Assembly: GCA_015698045.1 (NCBI GenBank)
Contig: BLAL01000356.1
Location: forward strand, 1,302,001 to 1,366,000
DNA from: Rhizophagus clarus
Taxonomy: Eukaryota > Glomeromycota > Glomeromycetes > Glomerales > Glomeraceae
DNA: 64,000 nucleotides
Reading direction: 5' to 3'
The notes beneath the pieces were generated by a model. That model saw nothing but the letters and a program-made list of their open reading frames with translations. It searched no databases and had not been told where the DNA came from. This document shows, one piece after another, positions 46,284 through 58,791 of this stretch. The translations under genes and the position numbers were made by a program. Position 1 is the stretch's first letter, and each line of letters begins with the position of its first letter.

Positions 46284-49200
46284 ATGTCTTTTGAAGATTT
46301 TAAATCAAATTCTCCAATTGCTACAACTCGTGAACAAATGAGTGATAATGAAATATTTCATGATAATGATAATCCGTCAACACGAAAGATTGCGTTGAAG
46401 AAAATGATGATGAATTTTAAATTTAAAACAACATTGAAAAAAATAAAGTTACGTGGAGGTATACAAAAATCGACCGAGACATATTCTTGGGAAACCACAT
46501 TGGAAAAAGCTATAAAAGCTATCGTGTCTATTAAAGCAAATCATGTGAGAACTTTTGATACCGAGCCATCTGGTAAGTTATAAACTAGCATTCACTTGAT
46601 TAAATACGACAGGATTTTTTTTTTAAAAAAAAATTTAGTATTTTATTAATGGAATTTTTTTTTAGGTGGATATTCGGCAACAGGATTCGTTGTCGATAAA
46701 GTGAGGGGAATTATTTTATCAAATCGTCATGTTGTGTCTCCAGGACCTATAGTTGCTCAGGCCGTTTTTAGAGATTATGAAGAAGTTGAATTACAGCCAA
46801 TTTATCGCGATCCGGTACATGATTTTGGATTTTTTAGATTTGATCCATCTAAAATCAAATTCATGGAATTGGAACAAATTCCACTTAGTCCAGAAAAGGC
46901 CAAAATAGGAATGGAAATTAGAGTTGCTGGAAATGATAATGGAGAAATTTTATCAATTTTATCCGGTACTTTAGCAAGACTTGATAGAAGGCAAGTTTAA
47001 TTGATAATGATTTTTACCATCATCATCAAGGAAATTAGTTTTTTTTTTCATATCGTTAATTACATACCATTAATTACGTATCGTTATTTACATACCGTAC
47101 ATACCGTTAATTACATACCGTTAATTACGTATCGTTATTTACATACCGTACATACCGTTAATTACATACCGTTAATTACGTATCGTTATTTACATACCGT
47201 ACATACCGTTAATTATATACCGTTAATTATTCTTAATTAGAGCTCCAGAATATGGTATTGGAGAATATAATGATTTCAATACATTTTATTTTCAAGCAGC
47301 GTCTGGAACTAGTGGCGGGTCATCAGGTAGTCCCGTAATTGATATTGAAGGTAACGCTGTTGCTCTTAACGCGGGAGGTGAAAGCATAGCATCATCTAGT
47401 TTTTATCTTCCTTTGGACAGAGTAAAAAGAGCGCTTAAATATCTCCAAGAAGGGAAACAAGTTCCGCGTGGTACTTTACAAACAGAATTTGAATATACCC
47501 CTTTTGATGAACTTCGACATTTGGGTCTTAAATCAGAAATTGAACAAGAAATCCGAGAAAAATATCCAGAAGAAACTGGTTTATTGGTCGTTCGTATTGT
47601 TTTACCAAAAGGACCGGCTGATGGTTTTCTTGTACCTGGTGATATCGTCATTCGTGCAAATAAAGATTTTATAACCAATTTTACACATTTATTTTCAATA
47701 ATTGATGATTCAGTTGGTGACAATATTGAATTAACAATATGTCGTGGAAAAACTCAAATGAACGTTAATTTAAAAATTCAGGATCTTCATTCCATAACAC
47801 CAAATCGTTTTGTTGAGATTAGTGGTGAGATTGTTAATGAATTATCATATCAGCTTGCTCATTCTTATTCACAGCCTGTTGGAGGTCCTTATGTAGCTAC
47901 GAATGGTTACATGCTTCTTAGTATTAATAATATTCCTACACCAAATTTGGACGCATTTATTGATGCTGTGAAAACTTTACCTGATGGTACTAGAGTACCA
48001 TTAAAGTTTTATCATTTACAAAATGTTCATAAGGAAATGGTTGAAATCGCATTTGTGGATCGACATTGGAACAAGTTTCAAGTAGCTATCCGTGATGGTA
48101 CGTCTATTTAAAAATCCACATTCCTTTTCGGATTTTATATCTGACAAATACAAATAATTGCATTAATGAAGATACTAATGGAATATGGAATTATGAGAAT
48201 ATGCCCCCTCCTGTATCCATTCAAACTTATGAACCTGTTACAGCACAATTTCAAACTTTTAATGAATTATTACAGCCTGTTGGAAAAATTTGGCCTTCAT
48301 TTGTTTTTATTAATTGCTTTTTTCCGTATCATGTTAGTGGATTAAGGTATTTAGAGGTAAATAATTCTTTTAATCGGAATTTTTTTTTTCCTTTTAATTT
48401 GTTTAACCATTTTTTTTTTATTACATAACGTTATGTTATAACGATAATAGTCTAATGGTACAGGATTAATAGTATCTACTGATCCACCATTAATTATATG
48501 TGATCGATATACAATACCGATAAACATTGGCGATATTTTCATTACATTTGCCAATAGCATTATGATACCCGGAAAATTAGTATACCTTCACCCGATATAT
48601 AATTGTGCTTTCCTTACATATGACAAAACATTATTAAGGGAAACTCCTGTCAAGGCAATAGAATTAAGTGATAAGGATTTAGAATTAGGGGATTCGGTTT
48701 ATTCTGTAGGAATTTATGAGAATCATTTACCTACAGTTAAGAAAACCACTGTAATGAATATTAAAGATGTTGTCACAAAAAAATGTAATCCCCCAAGATG
48801 GAGAGCTATGAATGTTGACGAAATTAGAGTGGATTATCCAATAGATTTATTAGGTATTTATGTATTAAAAAAAAAAAGTAAGTATACGATATTTTATTAA
48901 TTTACCTTTTTTTTTTTTTTATCTTGGATCAGGTGGCGTGTTATGTGAAGAAGATGGAAAAGTACAAGGGTTATGGTTAACTTATTCTTCACAAAATGAT
49001 AATTGGGAAGAAATCTCATTTATAAAAGGATTCCCAATATCTTTAATTAAACCAACATTAAAATCACTTAAAAATGGTGAGGAACCAATATTATATGGTC
49101 TTGATATAGAATTTAGAACAATAAGAATGGTAGAAGCAAAAAATTATGGGTTAACGGATGATTGGGTTAAAAAAATTGAATCAGCTACAAATTCAAGACA

Positions 49201-49924
49201 TAATTTATTAAGTATAATAAATATACTTGATTCAGCAAGTCCTGCAGGAAAATTATTAAAGGTGGGAGATATTCTTTTGACGATTAATGGTAATATTATA
49301 ACGAAAATGGCCGATTTACCCGCGGCTGTTCATTATTCAAAAGAGGTTGATCTGGTAATTATAATTTTTATTTGTGTATATATATGTGTATGTGTGATCT
49401 TATTTATAATTGAAAATTAAAAATATAATTTATTTTTATTTTAGCGAATATTACGAGATAGAAAAGAAGAGAATATTAAAGTAGAAACAACACCATACCA
49501 TGGAAACGACACAACGCGAATTGTAGGATGGTCGGGCGCAATTATACAAGAACCGTATAAAGCGGTACTGGAACAGGTTAAAAATGTGCCAACGGGTGTA
49601 TATGTATCACATACTATATGTGGTTCACCAGCATTCGTTTCGTTTGTGCCGGGAGTTTGGATTGTTGAAATACAAGAAAGGAAAGTAAAAGATTTAGATA
49701 CATTTTTAGAAGCAATACATGCACATGAGAAAGAAATAAAAGAAAAAGTTGATGATGATAATGGTGGATATGTACGTATTAAAATTATTAATAGTAATGA
49801 CGTTACAGATGTTGTAACGATGAAACTTGATTCACATTATTGGAAGACTTGGCAATTGGTTGAAGATAAAGAATCATTAAGAGGTTGGAAGTATGTAGAT
49901 ACTTTAGACACTATAGATACTTAA
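46284..49924 (+). CDS. NMA111: Nma111-type nuclear HtrA serine protease
   Basis: Seven exons: 46284-46572, 46666-46990, 47241-48097, 48172-48356, 48451-48853, 48933-49354 and 49445-49924. They give 986 residues, close to the ~1000 of yeast Nma111. The first protease domain (about 70-260) has the full triad: His118 in [11 protein letters not shown], Asp149 in [11 protein letters not shown], and Ser233 in [14 protein letters not shown]-like domains follow (about 280-480). Next comes a second, degenerate protease-like domain (about 500-690, with [15 protein letters not shown] and [15 protein letters not shown]), then two more PDZ-like domains. This double architecture is specific to the Nma111/Ynm3 family, which degrades IAP-type and other proteins in the nucleus under stress. 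A basic stretch at 38-60 ([19 protein letters not shown]) could be the nuclear signal. Intron 2 begins with GC. Exon joins keep the family sequence (LDRR|APEYG, LRYLE|SNGTG). Confidence 0.93.
46991..47240 (+). other. GC-AG intron (intron 2 of the protease gene)
   Basis: The donor is AG|GCAAGT, the exact consensus of GC-AG introns, and the acceptor is AATTAG. Splicing here in phase 2 rebuilds LDRRAPEYG, which is conserved in the family. The nearby GT (AAGTTTAA) would shift the frame into a stop. At 250 bases it is the longest intron of the gene; its excess length is the minisatellite. Confidence 0.85.
47054..47235. repeat. 51-bp minisatellite within the intron
   Basis: CGTTAATTACATACC starts units at 47054, 47105 and 47156, with a partial unit at 47207; the period is exactly 51 bp. 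Units are almost identical and contain the sub-repeats CGTTAATTAC, CGTTATTTAC and ATACCGTACATACC. The 17-codon open frame through it has no coding meaning because the intron begins with an in-frame stop (TAA at 46998). Confidence 0.92.
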
Positions 49925-50385
49925 TTATTTTATTCATTGTTTTTTTTTTTTTTTTTTTTTTGGTTGTTTGGCATTTATGGATTTTTTTTTTTTAAGCAAT
50001 TTTTTTTTTTAAACATTATTTTTTAAACATATTATTTCATTTTGGATTTTGAATTGATTGATCATAGATTGTGAATTATATTCCCTTGTTTCATGCATTT
50101 ATCTGTTTTTTTTTTTTTAATAATGTTGCAAGTTGTCAGAAATAAATAAATGTTCAATTTAATTAGATACTAGAGGGTCGTTGTGCGATGATGCAATGAA
50201 TACATCACGGCGCATAATGATAGAGATGACCTAATTTAGTATGTGAATAAAACATTTGAAAATGATCGTAGTTAATATGGTATATTTAGTCACATGATAT
50301 GAGGAGGCGTACAGTATTTAGCATGAGAATTTTGCGTGATTTTTTTTTTTTTTTCGACTCAAAAGCAAATGATTGAACCGAAATA

Positions 50386-50416
<31 letters not shown>

Positions 50417-52428
50417 AAACGATTCGTTAAATAATGGCTTCTTACATTTTATCACTCATACTAAAAGTGAACTTCTTTTTGCAAAATATACGATGTTCAC
50501 TAAAGGTTTTCACAGTGAGATTTTAATTATTCACTGGCATCATCTGTCCTACTTCATATTGATCATAGAAAACTCGTTAACGTGAGAGCAAGTGCCTACG
50601 ATCGAGTTGAGTTCTGTCGGAAGCCAATCGGTGGTCAGAGGGATGGCCCACTTTCATAATTGCTTGTATTATCGTGTCAATTGATTCCGAAGATAGCTTA
50701 GATTAGAAGGAGTCGATAATGTAGTGGTGATTGTTCGATATCGTATTAATGTTAAAAAAAGAAAGCTTATAGGAAGTCTCAACAAGATGTAAATGTAGGC
50801 TTTATCTTAAATTCTTTGGAACAAAATTCCATTGGCTTGACTCATCCAAACGACATGAACGAGAAATTTGAAGGTTACAGAGGATACAGGCAAAATCGGG
50901 CTCAGTGACTGAGCCCAATGACTGACTAGTAAAGATTAATCGATATTTGATCATAAAACATGCTGCAAACACGACGTCTCCTATTTCGCATAATAAATTT
51001 CATAATAATTAATAATAAGAAGGTTTTAAATTTACAGATCAGCAGCATTAAAGAATTCACGCGAATTTTTCTTGATACTGCTTAATTATCTGACACTCAA
51101 GTCCATTCCTATAACGTAAGCCGAATCTATGAATTCCGTTTATGGACCAGCAAACTTGTCCATGTGATCAACGTGATATGGAGATATTACTTATAATTGA
51201 TATGGGATAGTATGGGATTATATAAACCTGAAGAAAGCATTATATTAATTATTTGCTAATGTTTAATTAAATATAAGTATTATATGAAAATCTTAATGTG
51301 TTAATTCTTTTCCTTCAATACGCTATAATTCATTTGCATTATTCCAATATGCTACTTTTTTCAGAGCTACAAAGTACAAATCTATTGATAATCAAGTAAT
51401 ATGCAATGATTTATTTACCTCCAACTTTTGTCGAAAATATTTGGTATTATCAGTTATAATGCATGATTACAGTGATAAGGATATCGAGAAAATATTTGCT
51501 TGTTTTTTATCATATTACAGAAAAAAACGATCAAGTCAAATATAGTACATTATATTAATTTTATATTGACAGTGACCAGAGATCAAAAAGAACATATTGT
51601 ATTTTGTAAAGAATAATATAAATAGATCGATGGATGGCAGTTGTGCTGTATTTACGATTAGCTGTCACTCTACAAAAAGCTTAAATTCTCGAGAAAACCG
51701 AGTCAATATAATCAAGACTCGCGGGCTAATTAAAGTGTAAAGACGTAGAAAGCAGCCAATACAAACTATTCTAGTTTTTTTTTTTCGATCGACCATAATT
51801 TAATGATAGAAAATGAACTTGTTATCTCTGTAGATCGTTTTGGGCGATTAGCTGTTAATTTTATCATGACCCCTAACAAACCTATCTTGAAGCTTACGCT
51901 AGCAGATCGCCACCAATTAAATACTGTAATTATGCGATTATACTTGAGCAGTGGATAAGATTGCTATAAATGACATCGGAGTATAAATTAATTATACCAT
52001 TGGAAAATCAACAGTGATAAACGAAATTTTTGATAGATTAGCTGACGAATGATCATTTATGCTAAATTTTAAATAATTCACATGATTATGAAGATCAATC
52101 CATTTTCACTTAACAAATCACTTGTGATTTTCATTTAAATTTACTCCTTGAAATTCAAAAATTTTTATTATCTTAAATTATCAATTAATAAAGATTACCA
52201 ACTATATGTGCGCCATCTTATAATATCGGCAAAAAAAAAAAAAATTATTAAATAGATTTACCAATAAATACAATAAAGTAATAAGTGCAATAAAATAAAT
52301 GCAAATAAATTAAACCATATTTATATATTTATATATTAACAGTAATTTGATGCAAAAAAGTCCGATCTCCTCGTTATTATTTCCCGGTAAATAATAATTA
52401 AATAAAAAAAAATCATAATAAAATGAAA
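49925..52428. other. Intergenic, no gene recognised
   Basis: 3' flank of the protease gene with long T runs (49940-50130, 50340-50412), then AT-rich DNA without a recognisable gene. Isolated less AT-rich patches at about 50560-50700 and 50810-50930 hold only broken frames. Confidence 0.45.
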
Positions 52429-52812
52429 TTATACTTTGTTCTCATTATTACTATTATCGTTATTTTCTTTATCAACGTTATTTTTACATATAAATAATAA
52501 TGCTATTACTACAGTCATTGATGCAGCTATTATTCCGATTATTGTTCCATCAATATGTGGTGCAATAGGCTTAATAACATCATTCTCCTCAGAATTCACG
52601 CTACTACTAACATTAGAATCCGTCCTAATATCAATTTTCGTGCTAATACCAATTCTTGTAGCATTTATAATCTTGCTACTATTAGTTATTAAAGTTTCAT
52701 TTATTCCACATACTAATAATTTATAATTAGTAAATATATTTAACAAAAAAAATATTAAATGTTTGTGAAATATTGTTTGCATGTTATTCAACCGACTCGT
52801 AATAAAGTTCAT
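52429..52812 (-). CDS. Small single-pass membrane protein of unknown function
   Basis: An uninterrupted frame of 127 residues. A second Met at residue 11 (52782) gives a better signal peptide (MQTIFHKHLIFFLLNIF...LLVCG), so the true start may be there. The middle is a Ser/Thr/Asn-rich segment with four N-glycosylation sequons (N38ET, N44SS, N50AT, N67VS). Residues 88-109 form a transmembrane helix (GTIIGIIAASMTVVIALLF), and the tail after it is short and Asn/Lys/Glu-rich. Signal, glycosylated exterior, one helix and cytosolic tail is the plan of fungal plasma-membrane sensors and of many orphan surface proteins. The coherent topology argues for a real gene, but I recognise no family and see no supporting intron or paralogue. 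Confidence 0.5.
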   Translation of the reverse strand: MNFITSRLNNMQTIFHKHLIFFLLNIFTNYKLLVCGINETLITNSSKIINATRIGISTKIDIRTDSNVSSSVNSEENDVIKPIAPHIDGTIIGIIAASMTVVIALLFICKNNVDKENNDNSNNENKV

Positions 52813-54734
52813 GTTTTTTTTTTTATGTCGGTGTGATTTAATAGATTTAATAGTAAGCGAACGTAAAGAAGTTGGAGGAGTAATATCTTTATTAATTTAA
52901 TTTAAGATATTTTAAGGAATGTTTTTTTTTTTTTTTTTTTACAAAAATATGAAAAATTGAAGTGTTTGCTAGACCGAGCCAATTTGAATCTACTTAATAT
53001 ATATCCGAAATCTCCCTACCAAAATTCAAATTTTCCTTATAAATTACTATGAGAAGGAAATGATCATGATCATCTGTAACAAACTGTTACAATTAATTAA
53101 AAATGATTTTCTAAGCATGAATTTCTAAACAATGTTTGAAATGACATATGATTCAAATGATAGACATGTCATTTAAATTATTGACTAATTAAAAGTTTTC
53201 ATTAGGTTTTTTACATGCATTTTTGCCAAGAAAAATTTGTTATGATAATCAATACTATATAAAAACTTTTTATCACATGTAATAACGTTTTGATAAGGAA
53301 TGTTTACTATTTTCATGCATGTTCATTAAGACTAAACTTAGTTGTTTAATTTAAAGTTATCTAAACTTTATGTTAATTTTTGGGGTATTAGAAGTTATAG
53401 CCAATTAAGGAAAATTTGTTATTCTTCTGCTTAAGCCTGTTGAGCAGCGGTATAAATATAGCTAACGTAATTTCGTCGAACATATTCACTCGTGGAACAT
53501 TATTGTTGGATGCGCACTAAATTACACTGTAATTATATAAACAATATAAATTGAATAAATTTCAAGCAAATAATTAATTTGTACACATCTTTTATCTTAA
53601 AAGTTTCATTTATATTAATGATGAATTACTATGGCCTTCCGCCTTCATACAAGGGACTTTCTAAGAAGTGTAATATGTTCCACTCATAAAAAGTGCGCGT
53701 CCTACAACCAATCAATTCATTAGGATGAGGTAACAGCTAATTCTCAACAGGATTCTAGTTCTTCGCCAGATCTTTTACCCCGGTCTAAATATTTATGATG
53801 TGCCATGGAGTTGCGGTTTTATCTAAAATCAGCGTAACTGGCATGTGATCATTGTAAATATATGTCAATGTATCACGCCCCTGTTTCCATTTACTTATTT
53901 TTTTAATTTTTAGTTCGTAAAATACTATTTTCACACTCGATTTGTCGCTTAAGGTTAGAAGTTAGGGTTAGCTTAGGTTAGTTAGTTTGGGAAATATTAT
54001 TTTCTGAGTGTCCTATGTTAGAGCTTTCTTGGTGGGTACGCTGGAGAAGTTTTAAGAATACAGTATCTATTCATTTGAGGTGACTAATTACCACATAAAA
54101 GAGAATTTTACTTTAATTCATCCTTTTTTATAACTATAACTATTCTTATATGCTAGTTTTTAAATAATTTTATATAAAATTTTTGACTTTGTTTTTTTGT
54201 AATTCTCGAGGTTTCCAAGAGAGTTGACAATAATCATCTTATTATATTATACCTATTTCAATAGAAAGAAACATTATTTAAAAGAACAGTTTGTCAGACG
54301 TACTTTTAATTTGAAACTAGAATATTTCTGATATGCAGTTATTTCGTCTGCCGTAAGATTATCCTATTAAATTTATAGATTGATTTTAATCTATTACTAT
54401 GTAATTAAGCTAATTGATATTTCTTTGATTGACATTATTTTAATTTTAAATTCCATTATTCAGTGTTAAAACTTACTGTACCGATCCAACGGTAATGAAG
54501 CATTATGCGACGTGACATTTGATTGTTGCTCAAACGGTTTGTTTTGTTTAACAAAAAATGATCGATTGTAGTTTCATCCTTGTATTAGCTATTAGAAAAA
54601 TAACCATTCACATGGTACTTTTATTATCATTGTGATCATAATTAATCTATCGGACATGACTATTTATTAATGGACTTGCTATACTCCTCATTTGGAGAAT
54701 TGTTGCTATATTTAATTTGGATATCTATTAGGTC
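52813..54734. other. Intergenic, no gene recognised
   Basis: No gene. A short TTAGG-rich strip at 53952-53985 (GTTAGGGTTAGCTTAGGTTA) resembles degenerate telomere repeats. CATGAT/ATCATG words cluster at 53060-53075. Otherwise unremarkable. Confidence 0.4.
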
Positions 54735-55235
54735 AGCCCGGATGTTTGACATGTACGGAAACGTGCGTGTTTCCGGATGTTCGGAATACAGTATGTCCGG
54801 GGTTCAGCTGAAACTGGAATTTTGTTTGGAATTGATGATCAGCAGAATCTGCACAATGTTGTCAGGGGGAGGTTTTGAATATCAGTTTTGTGCCTTTTTT
54901 TTTTAATTTAAAAATTTTCATTTTTAGAAATATTGTCCGAGAATTTTTCATGTCCGGAATTTGTCAGTTTTATTCGTCCAGGATTTGTTCGGAATTTTTT
55001 TTTGCCCGGAATTTGTTGGGTTTAATTTGTCCAGAATTCATCCGGAATTTATCATGCCCAGAATTTGTCGGTTTTATTTATCCAAAATTTGTCCGGAATT
55101 TTATGTACAAAAAAAAAAAGAAAGAAATCCTGGATATGAAAAAGTTCCGGACAAAAAAGTAATCAATTTTTTAGACACTTGCGCAGTTTCCGGACATTTT
55201 CGGTGACATTTTCCGGACATTCCTTTTTCATAGAG
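54735..55235. mobile_element. Inverted-repeat element, CTAC(R)AAAAAA family, copy 3
   Basis: The right end, read inverted, is CTCTATGAAAAAGGAATGTC; the left end is degraded near GCCCGGATGTTTG. The 54930-55110 interior repeats TTTGTCCGGAATTT units of about 30-45 bp. A CACAAAACTGATATTCAAAACC-type block (inverted, about 54867-54890) is shared with copy 4. Relative to copy 4 this element lies in the opposite orientation. Open frames within it (Cys/Pro/Glu/Phe repeats) are satellite artefacts. Confidence 0.6.
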
Positions 55236-56989
55236 CAGAAAAATTGGATTTTCTGCTTAATAAGCTTTTATTGAAAAAAGGAAGAAGAATGGCGCCAAAA
55301 ATATTATAAGGGAGGAGGGTTAAAAGATAAGGGATGTTTTATAAAAAAATTTTTTTTAATTATATTCATTCTATTATTATGTACTACTTGTTGTGTTTAT
55401 ATATATTATATAAACTATTATTATTATTATTATTATTATTGTCTCTATAAAACCAAAACTTTTGAGGGGAAGGGGGGATTTAAAAAATTGATTTTTTTGA
55501 ACCTAGAATTTTGAGAAGAGGCGATTTTGTTAAAAAGAAAATCAAATTGGCCCAGTTTTAGTCGTAGTCATTATACTTGTAATATTTTGACAAATTTTCT
55601 AAATATTTATTGTATATTTGTTAGAATTTTCTTTTTCTTTCTTTCTTTCTTTCTTTCTTTCTTTTTGGGTTGTTCTAGTTTCAACATTAGGTATATACTC
55701 CTTTGTTATTAATTACGAATATCAAAGAATTAAGGAATTTTTTTACTGAAATTATCAATATTTATTGGACACATTTTATTTTGTTCATTTTTACGTTTTA
55801 GACTTAGACTTTAATCATGTGAACATCTGTTTTAATTCTTGATTTAACCTAAAACAACCCCCCTTAATATCGTAATTTAAAATTCTGAAACTCGGAATCC
55901 CGACGGTATAATTATCCCGACAAAATCCTGAAATGTAATAATTCCGACACCTTTTTATTAATGAATTTCAAGATTTACCATTTCGGTATTTTGACTTTCG
56001 GGCTTATTAAGACTTGGGTTTATACCAATTTGGGATTATATTTATTCAGTAATTTGATTTTTCTGGATTCAGATTGAAATTACGAGTTTCAGGATTTCAT
56101 ATCAAACCTATAATTATAAGTTAATGTTTTCAATTTTCTAACATTCGTTATTTTTTTTTTTTTTAAAAAAAAAAATAGATTATTGTTAACTTACATTTCT
56201 TTATTGGTGTGTTAATTGTAAAGGACGTTATAGTTATAATACACTGAAATACTAGTTAATAACATCAGATAGTTTATTTTCTTGATGGATGTTTTCCGCA
56301 CAGTACTTATATAGTTATATTGAATGTGATTGAATTTAGTGAGCGTTTAAAATTAAGTGGCAACGTCAGTGACGAAAACAGGGCAACTTAAAGAACGCGG
56401 TTAAAGCATGGTTCGTCCGATTCTAACCAGGTCTAAGCATTTCTTTCTGACCTTATATAGTACATTAACACTATATACTGTGCACGAAAAATTAGTATTA
56501 TTCAAAATTTATCTATCAATACTAATCATTCTGATCCAACCTCTGAATGTCTCCCTTTGATGAAGAATTCCGAAAGGAGTGCCCTCTGAGCCTATCATCA
56601 ATACAATCGTCGCGAATTCTTCGTTCAAGAATCTGGAAGGAATATGATCCATGTTTTGCAATTTTTCCGAATAACTTGCGATAGTTGATCCGTTTTTTGC
56701 CACTTATAAGCGATTTTAATCTACAACTCTCGTTATAATTGAATATAGTGCTATAACATTTATTACTACGTTTTCCTGCGACTTAATGCGTAATCTGTTC
56801 ATTTGCTTATACGTGCTCTGGACTTAACAACGATTTTCCCCTAATTTACTTAAAAAAAAGTGAAAATATCTACAATCGGAGAATTAATCACATAATTTGC
56901 TTAATACAAAATTTTACAACTTTAACTGTTTATTAAATGATTAATGACAAAGAAAATTTCTTAGCTGGTCATTTTCGTTGATCCTTGTC
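55236..56989. other. Intergenic with microsatellites
   Basis: (ATT)n at 55416-55440 and (CTTT)n at 55631-55665. A 64-codon minus-strand frame at 56509-56703 reads MDHIPSRFLNEEFATIVLM and may be a fragment of coding sequence, but I cannot place it in a family. No gene is supported. Confidence 0.4.
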
Positions 56990-57530
56990 GACGATTTATT
57001 GTGCTACACTATTTCCTAAATTCGCTGCTTTTTGATATATTTTAAACGCTTTCGTTAGTATTAGTTCAATTATTATCTTAACACTGTAGCTTCTAATCGA
57101 TTAAATAATTTAGAATCTTTTTTTTATAATCTCGTTTATCTTTATAAATGACAGCAAGATTATACATTACTATGATATTATTTCTATAATTAGCAGCTTT
57201 TTCATCCAATAAGCTAAAATCTTTCTAAACACCTATTCCCATATCATAAAATGACAAAATCTTAGTTGTTCGTTCCATTGCATAACCTTTATTAGCCAAA
57301 CTTTCAAAATATTTTTTTTTTTCATGTTTCGTTATCTCACATCCAAGTAAAATAACATTCTACAAACATAATATTGTTGATGTAATAAAAAATAATTCGA
57401 ATGCTATTTTTATAATTTTTCATTCGTTTTGATATCTGTACGGCTGTACCTTAATAAAATATTGGAGTCATCTTGAATTTTTATCAACCAATTGTTCGAT
57501 GAAAAGGGAGAGGCCCATAAACATTCGGGT
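56990..57530 (-). pseudogene. Sel1-repeat pseudogene of the kinase-Sel1 family
   Basis: Read on the minus strand, about 57520-57400 gives NNWLIKIQDDSNILLRY and DIKTNEKL, then KIAFELFFITS, matching the start of the Sel1 region of the intact genes ([30 protein letters not shown]). Further on come KYFESLANKGYAMERTTK, LSFYDMGIGV, a stop, KDFSLLDEKAANYRN, then VMYNLAVIYKDKRDY, and finally a KAFKIYQKAANLGNSVAQ-like end. At least three frameshifts and several stops occur. No kinase exons are seen upstream on the same strand, so only the 3' half survives. Confidence 0.7.
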
Positions 57531-58136
57531 CGACACATTTTCATAACTCGAATCGACACGAGTTAAACCCGATACTTCATAAATGTTTGTTAACTTAATT
57601 AATATGGGTTTATCACTTAGTAGCATTTTATCGAATATTTGACGAATGATCACGTCAAGTAGGTTCGCACAATTTATACGAATTTTATTTACTTTACACA
57701 AAAATAAAAATTCATTTATTATTATTCAATTAAAACTACAATTGAAATTCAAATTTTATTTTACTAGACTTCACGATGAGTTTTTGTATTTTTATGGTCT
57801 TATGGAAGATTTCTTCTTCAAACAGACCTTTAATGAAAAGCCTATTACAGTATGTAACGGTGAATTTTTCAAAATGATATAGTTGTTGGTTCAGTTAGGC
57901 CAACAGACATAGTAATTGATAGTAGATAGAATGATATCACTTAATAAACTGATCGTCCGATTGATCCGGACTCGCAGCGCGCGATACTGTAACACTTTGC
58001 GACAATATTTGGAGATAAAGTTGTATAAAATACTTAAATGGGTTATTTTCGTTAATTGCACACAAAAAATTTTTCAACTTTAATAACTGTTCAATTTTAT
58101 AGTTTAAAACTTTTCTGGCAATAATAAATATTTAAT
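57531..58136. other. Intergenic, no gene recognised
   Basis: No supportable gene; short frames on both strands show no family resemblance. The sequence leads directly into the kinase pseudogene. Confidence 0.35.
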
Positions 58137-58791
58137 ATGTCTAATAATAAGAAATATGCAAGATACCGAAAGTACGAATGAATGGATTAATTGTATCGAA
58201 GAGGACTTCGCTAACGAACATTAAATTATTACTAATACAACCAATTTACTGACATTTAAGAAATTGGGCCAAAGGTTTCGGAAAAGTGTATCTTGCAAAA
58301 TTGGAAAAGTTAAAAAAACAACTTGCGTTAAATCTTTTTTTAATCTTACGACATAACCATGAAAGAAGTTGTTTGTGAGGTAACTTAAGTATGATTTTTT
58401 TTTTATACATTTTTTTTTTTAGTTAGCTTGTTATATTTATTTCATTATTTGATTTATTTAATTAAAAATTCAACGTAAAGTTGATTTCCATGATGATATT
58501 ATTCGTTGCTATGGAATAACAAAATTTGAATAAGATATTATTTTAAAAATTATAATGTTTTTAATTTTATTCACTAAATTGCATTTTAATAATAATTTTT
58601 TCTTTTTTTTTTTTTTTTTAGAAAATCATATTAGTAATAATTAATGTTGGTAATGGAGTACGCTGACAATAATAGTCTTCGAAGCTATTTGGAAAGTAAA
58701 CCCACATGGAACGATAAATTCAATATGGTGTACCAATTAGCTTACGCTGTATCATGCCTACATAATGAGGGGATTATTCATCGTGACTTTG
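58137..58791 (+). pseudogene. Kinase pseudogene, first three exons of the kinase-Sel1 family
   Basis: Exon 1 (58137-58379) reads TESTNEWIN and then frameshifts; GGTTTCGGAAAAGTGTA preserves the glycine-loop DNA. The exon 1 donor (GAG|GTAACT) is kept, but the exon 2 acceptor AG is changed to AA (TTTATTTAATTAAAAATTC). Exon 2 ends near 58530 in a stop. Exon 3 (58622-58791) still reads [21 protein letters not shown] with an extra T before the donor. Similarity ends there; exons 4 and 5 are absent. It lies 400 bp upstream of the intact relative at 59188 in the same orientation, so it is a truncated tandem copy. Confidence 0.85.

Noticed and set aside
47001..47240. 79-codon frame with a repeated 17-residue peptide
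   Set aside because: It lies inside the protease intron, and the 51-bp period is a multiple of three by chance. The exon frame is stopped by TAA at 46998.
46284..49924. Several separate short genes
   Set aside because: The pieces join through consensus splice sites into a single Nma111-type protein of the expected length and domain order.
52436..52726. 96-codon plus-strand hydrophobic frame
   Set aside because: Shadow of the minus-strand membrane protein; it has no coherent topology.
54670..55206. Plus-strand frames with repeated CPEF/FVGF words
   Set aside because: Same satellite family as at 62822-63668, in the opposite orientation.
56509..56703. Linker of a kinase-Sel1 gene on the minus strand
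   Set aside because: Slight resemblance to the linker, but its order relative to the Sel1 remnant at 56990-57530 is wrong and the match is too weak.
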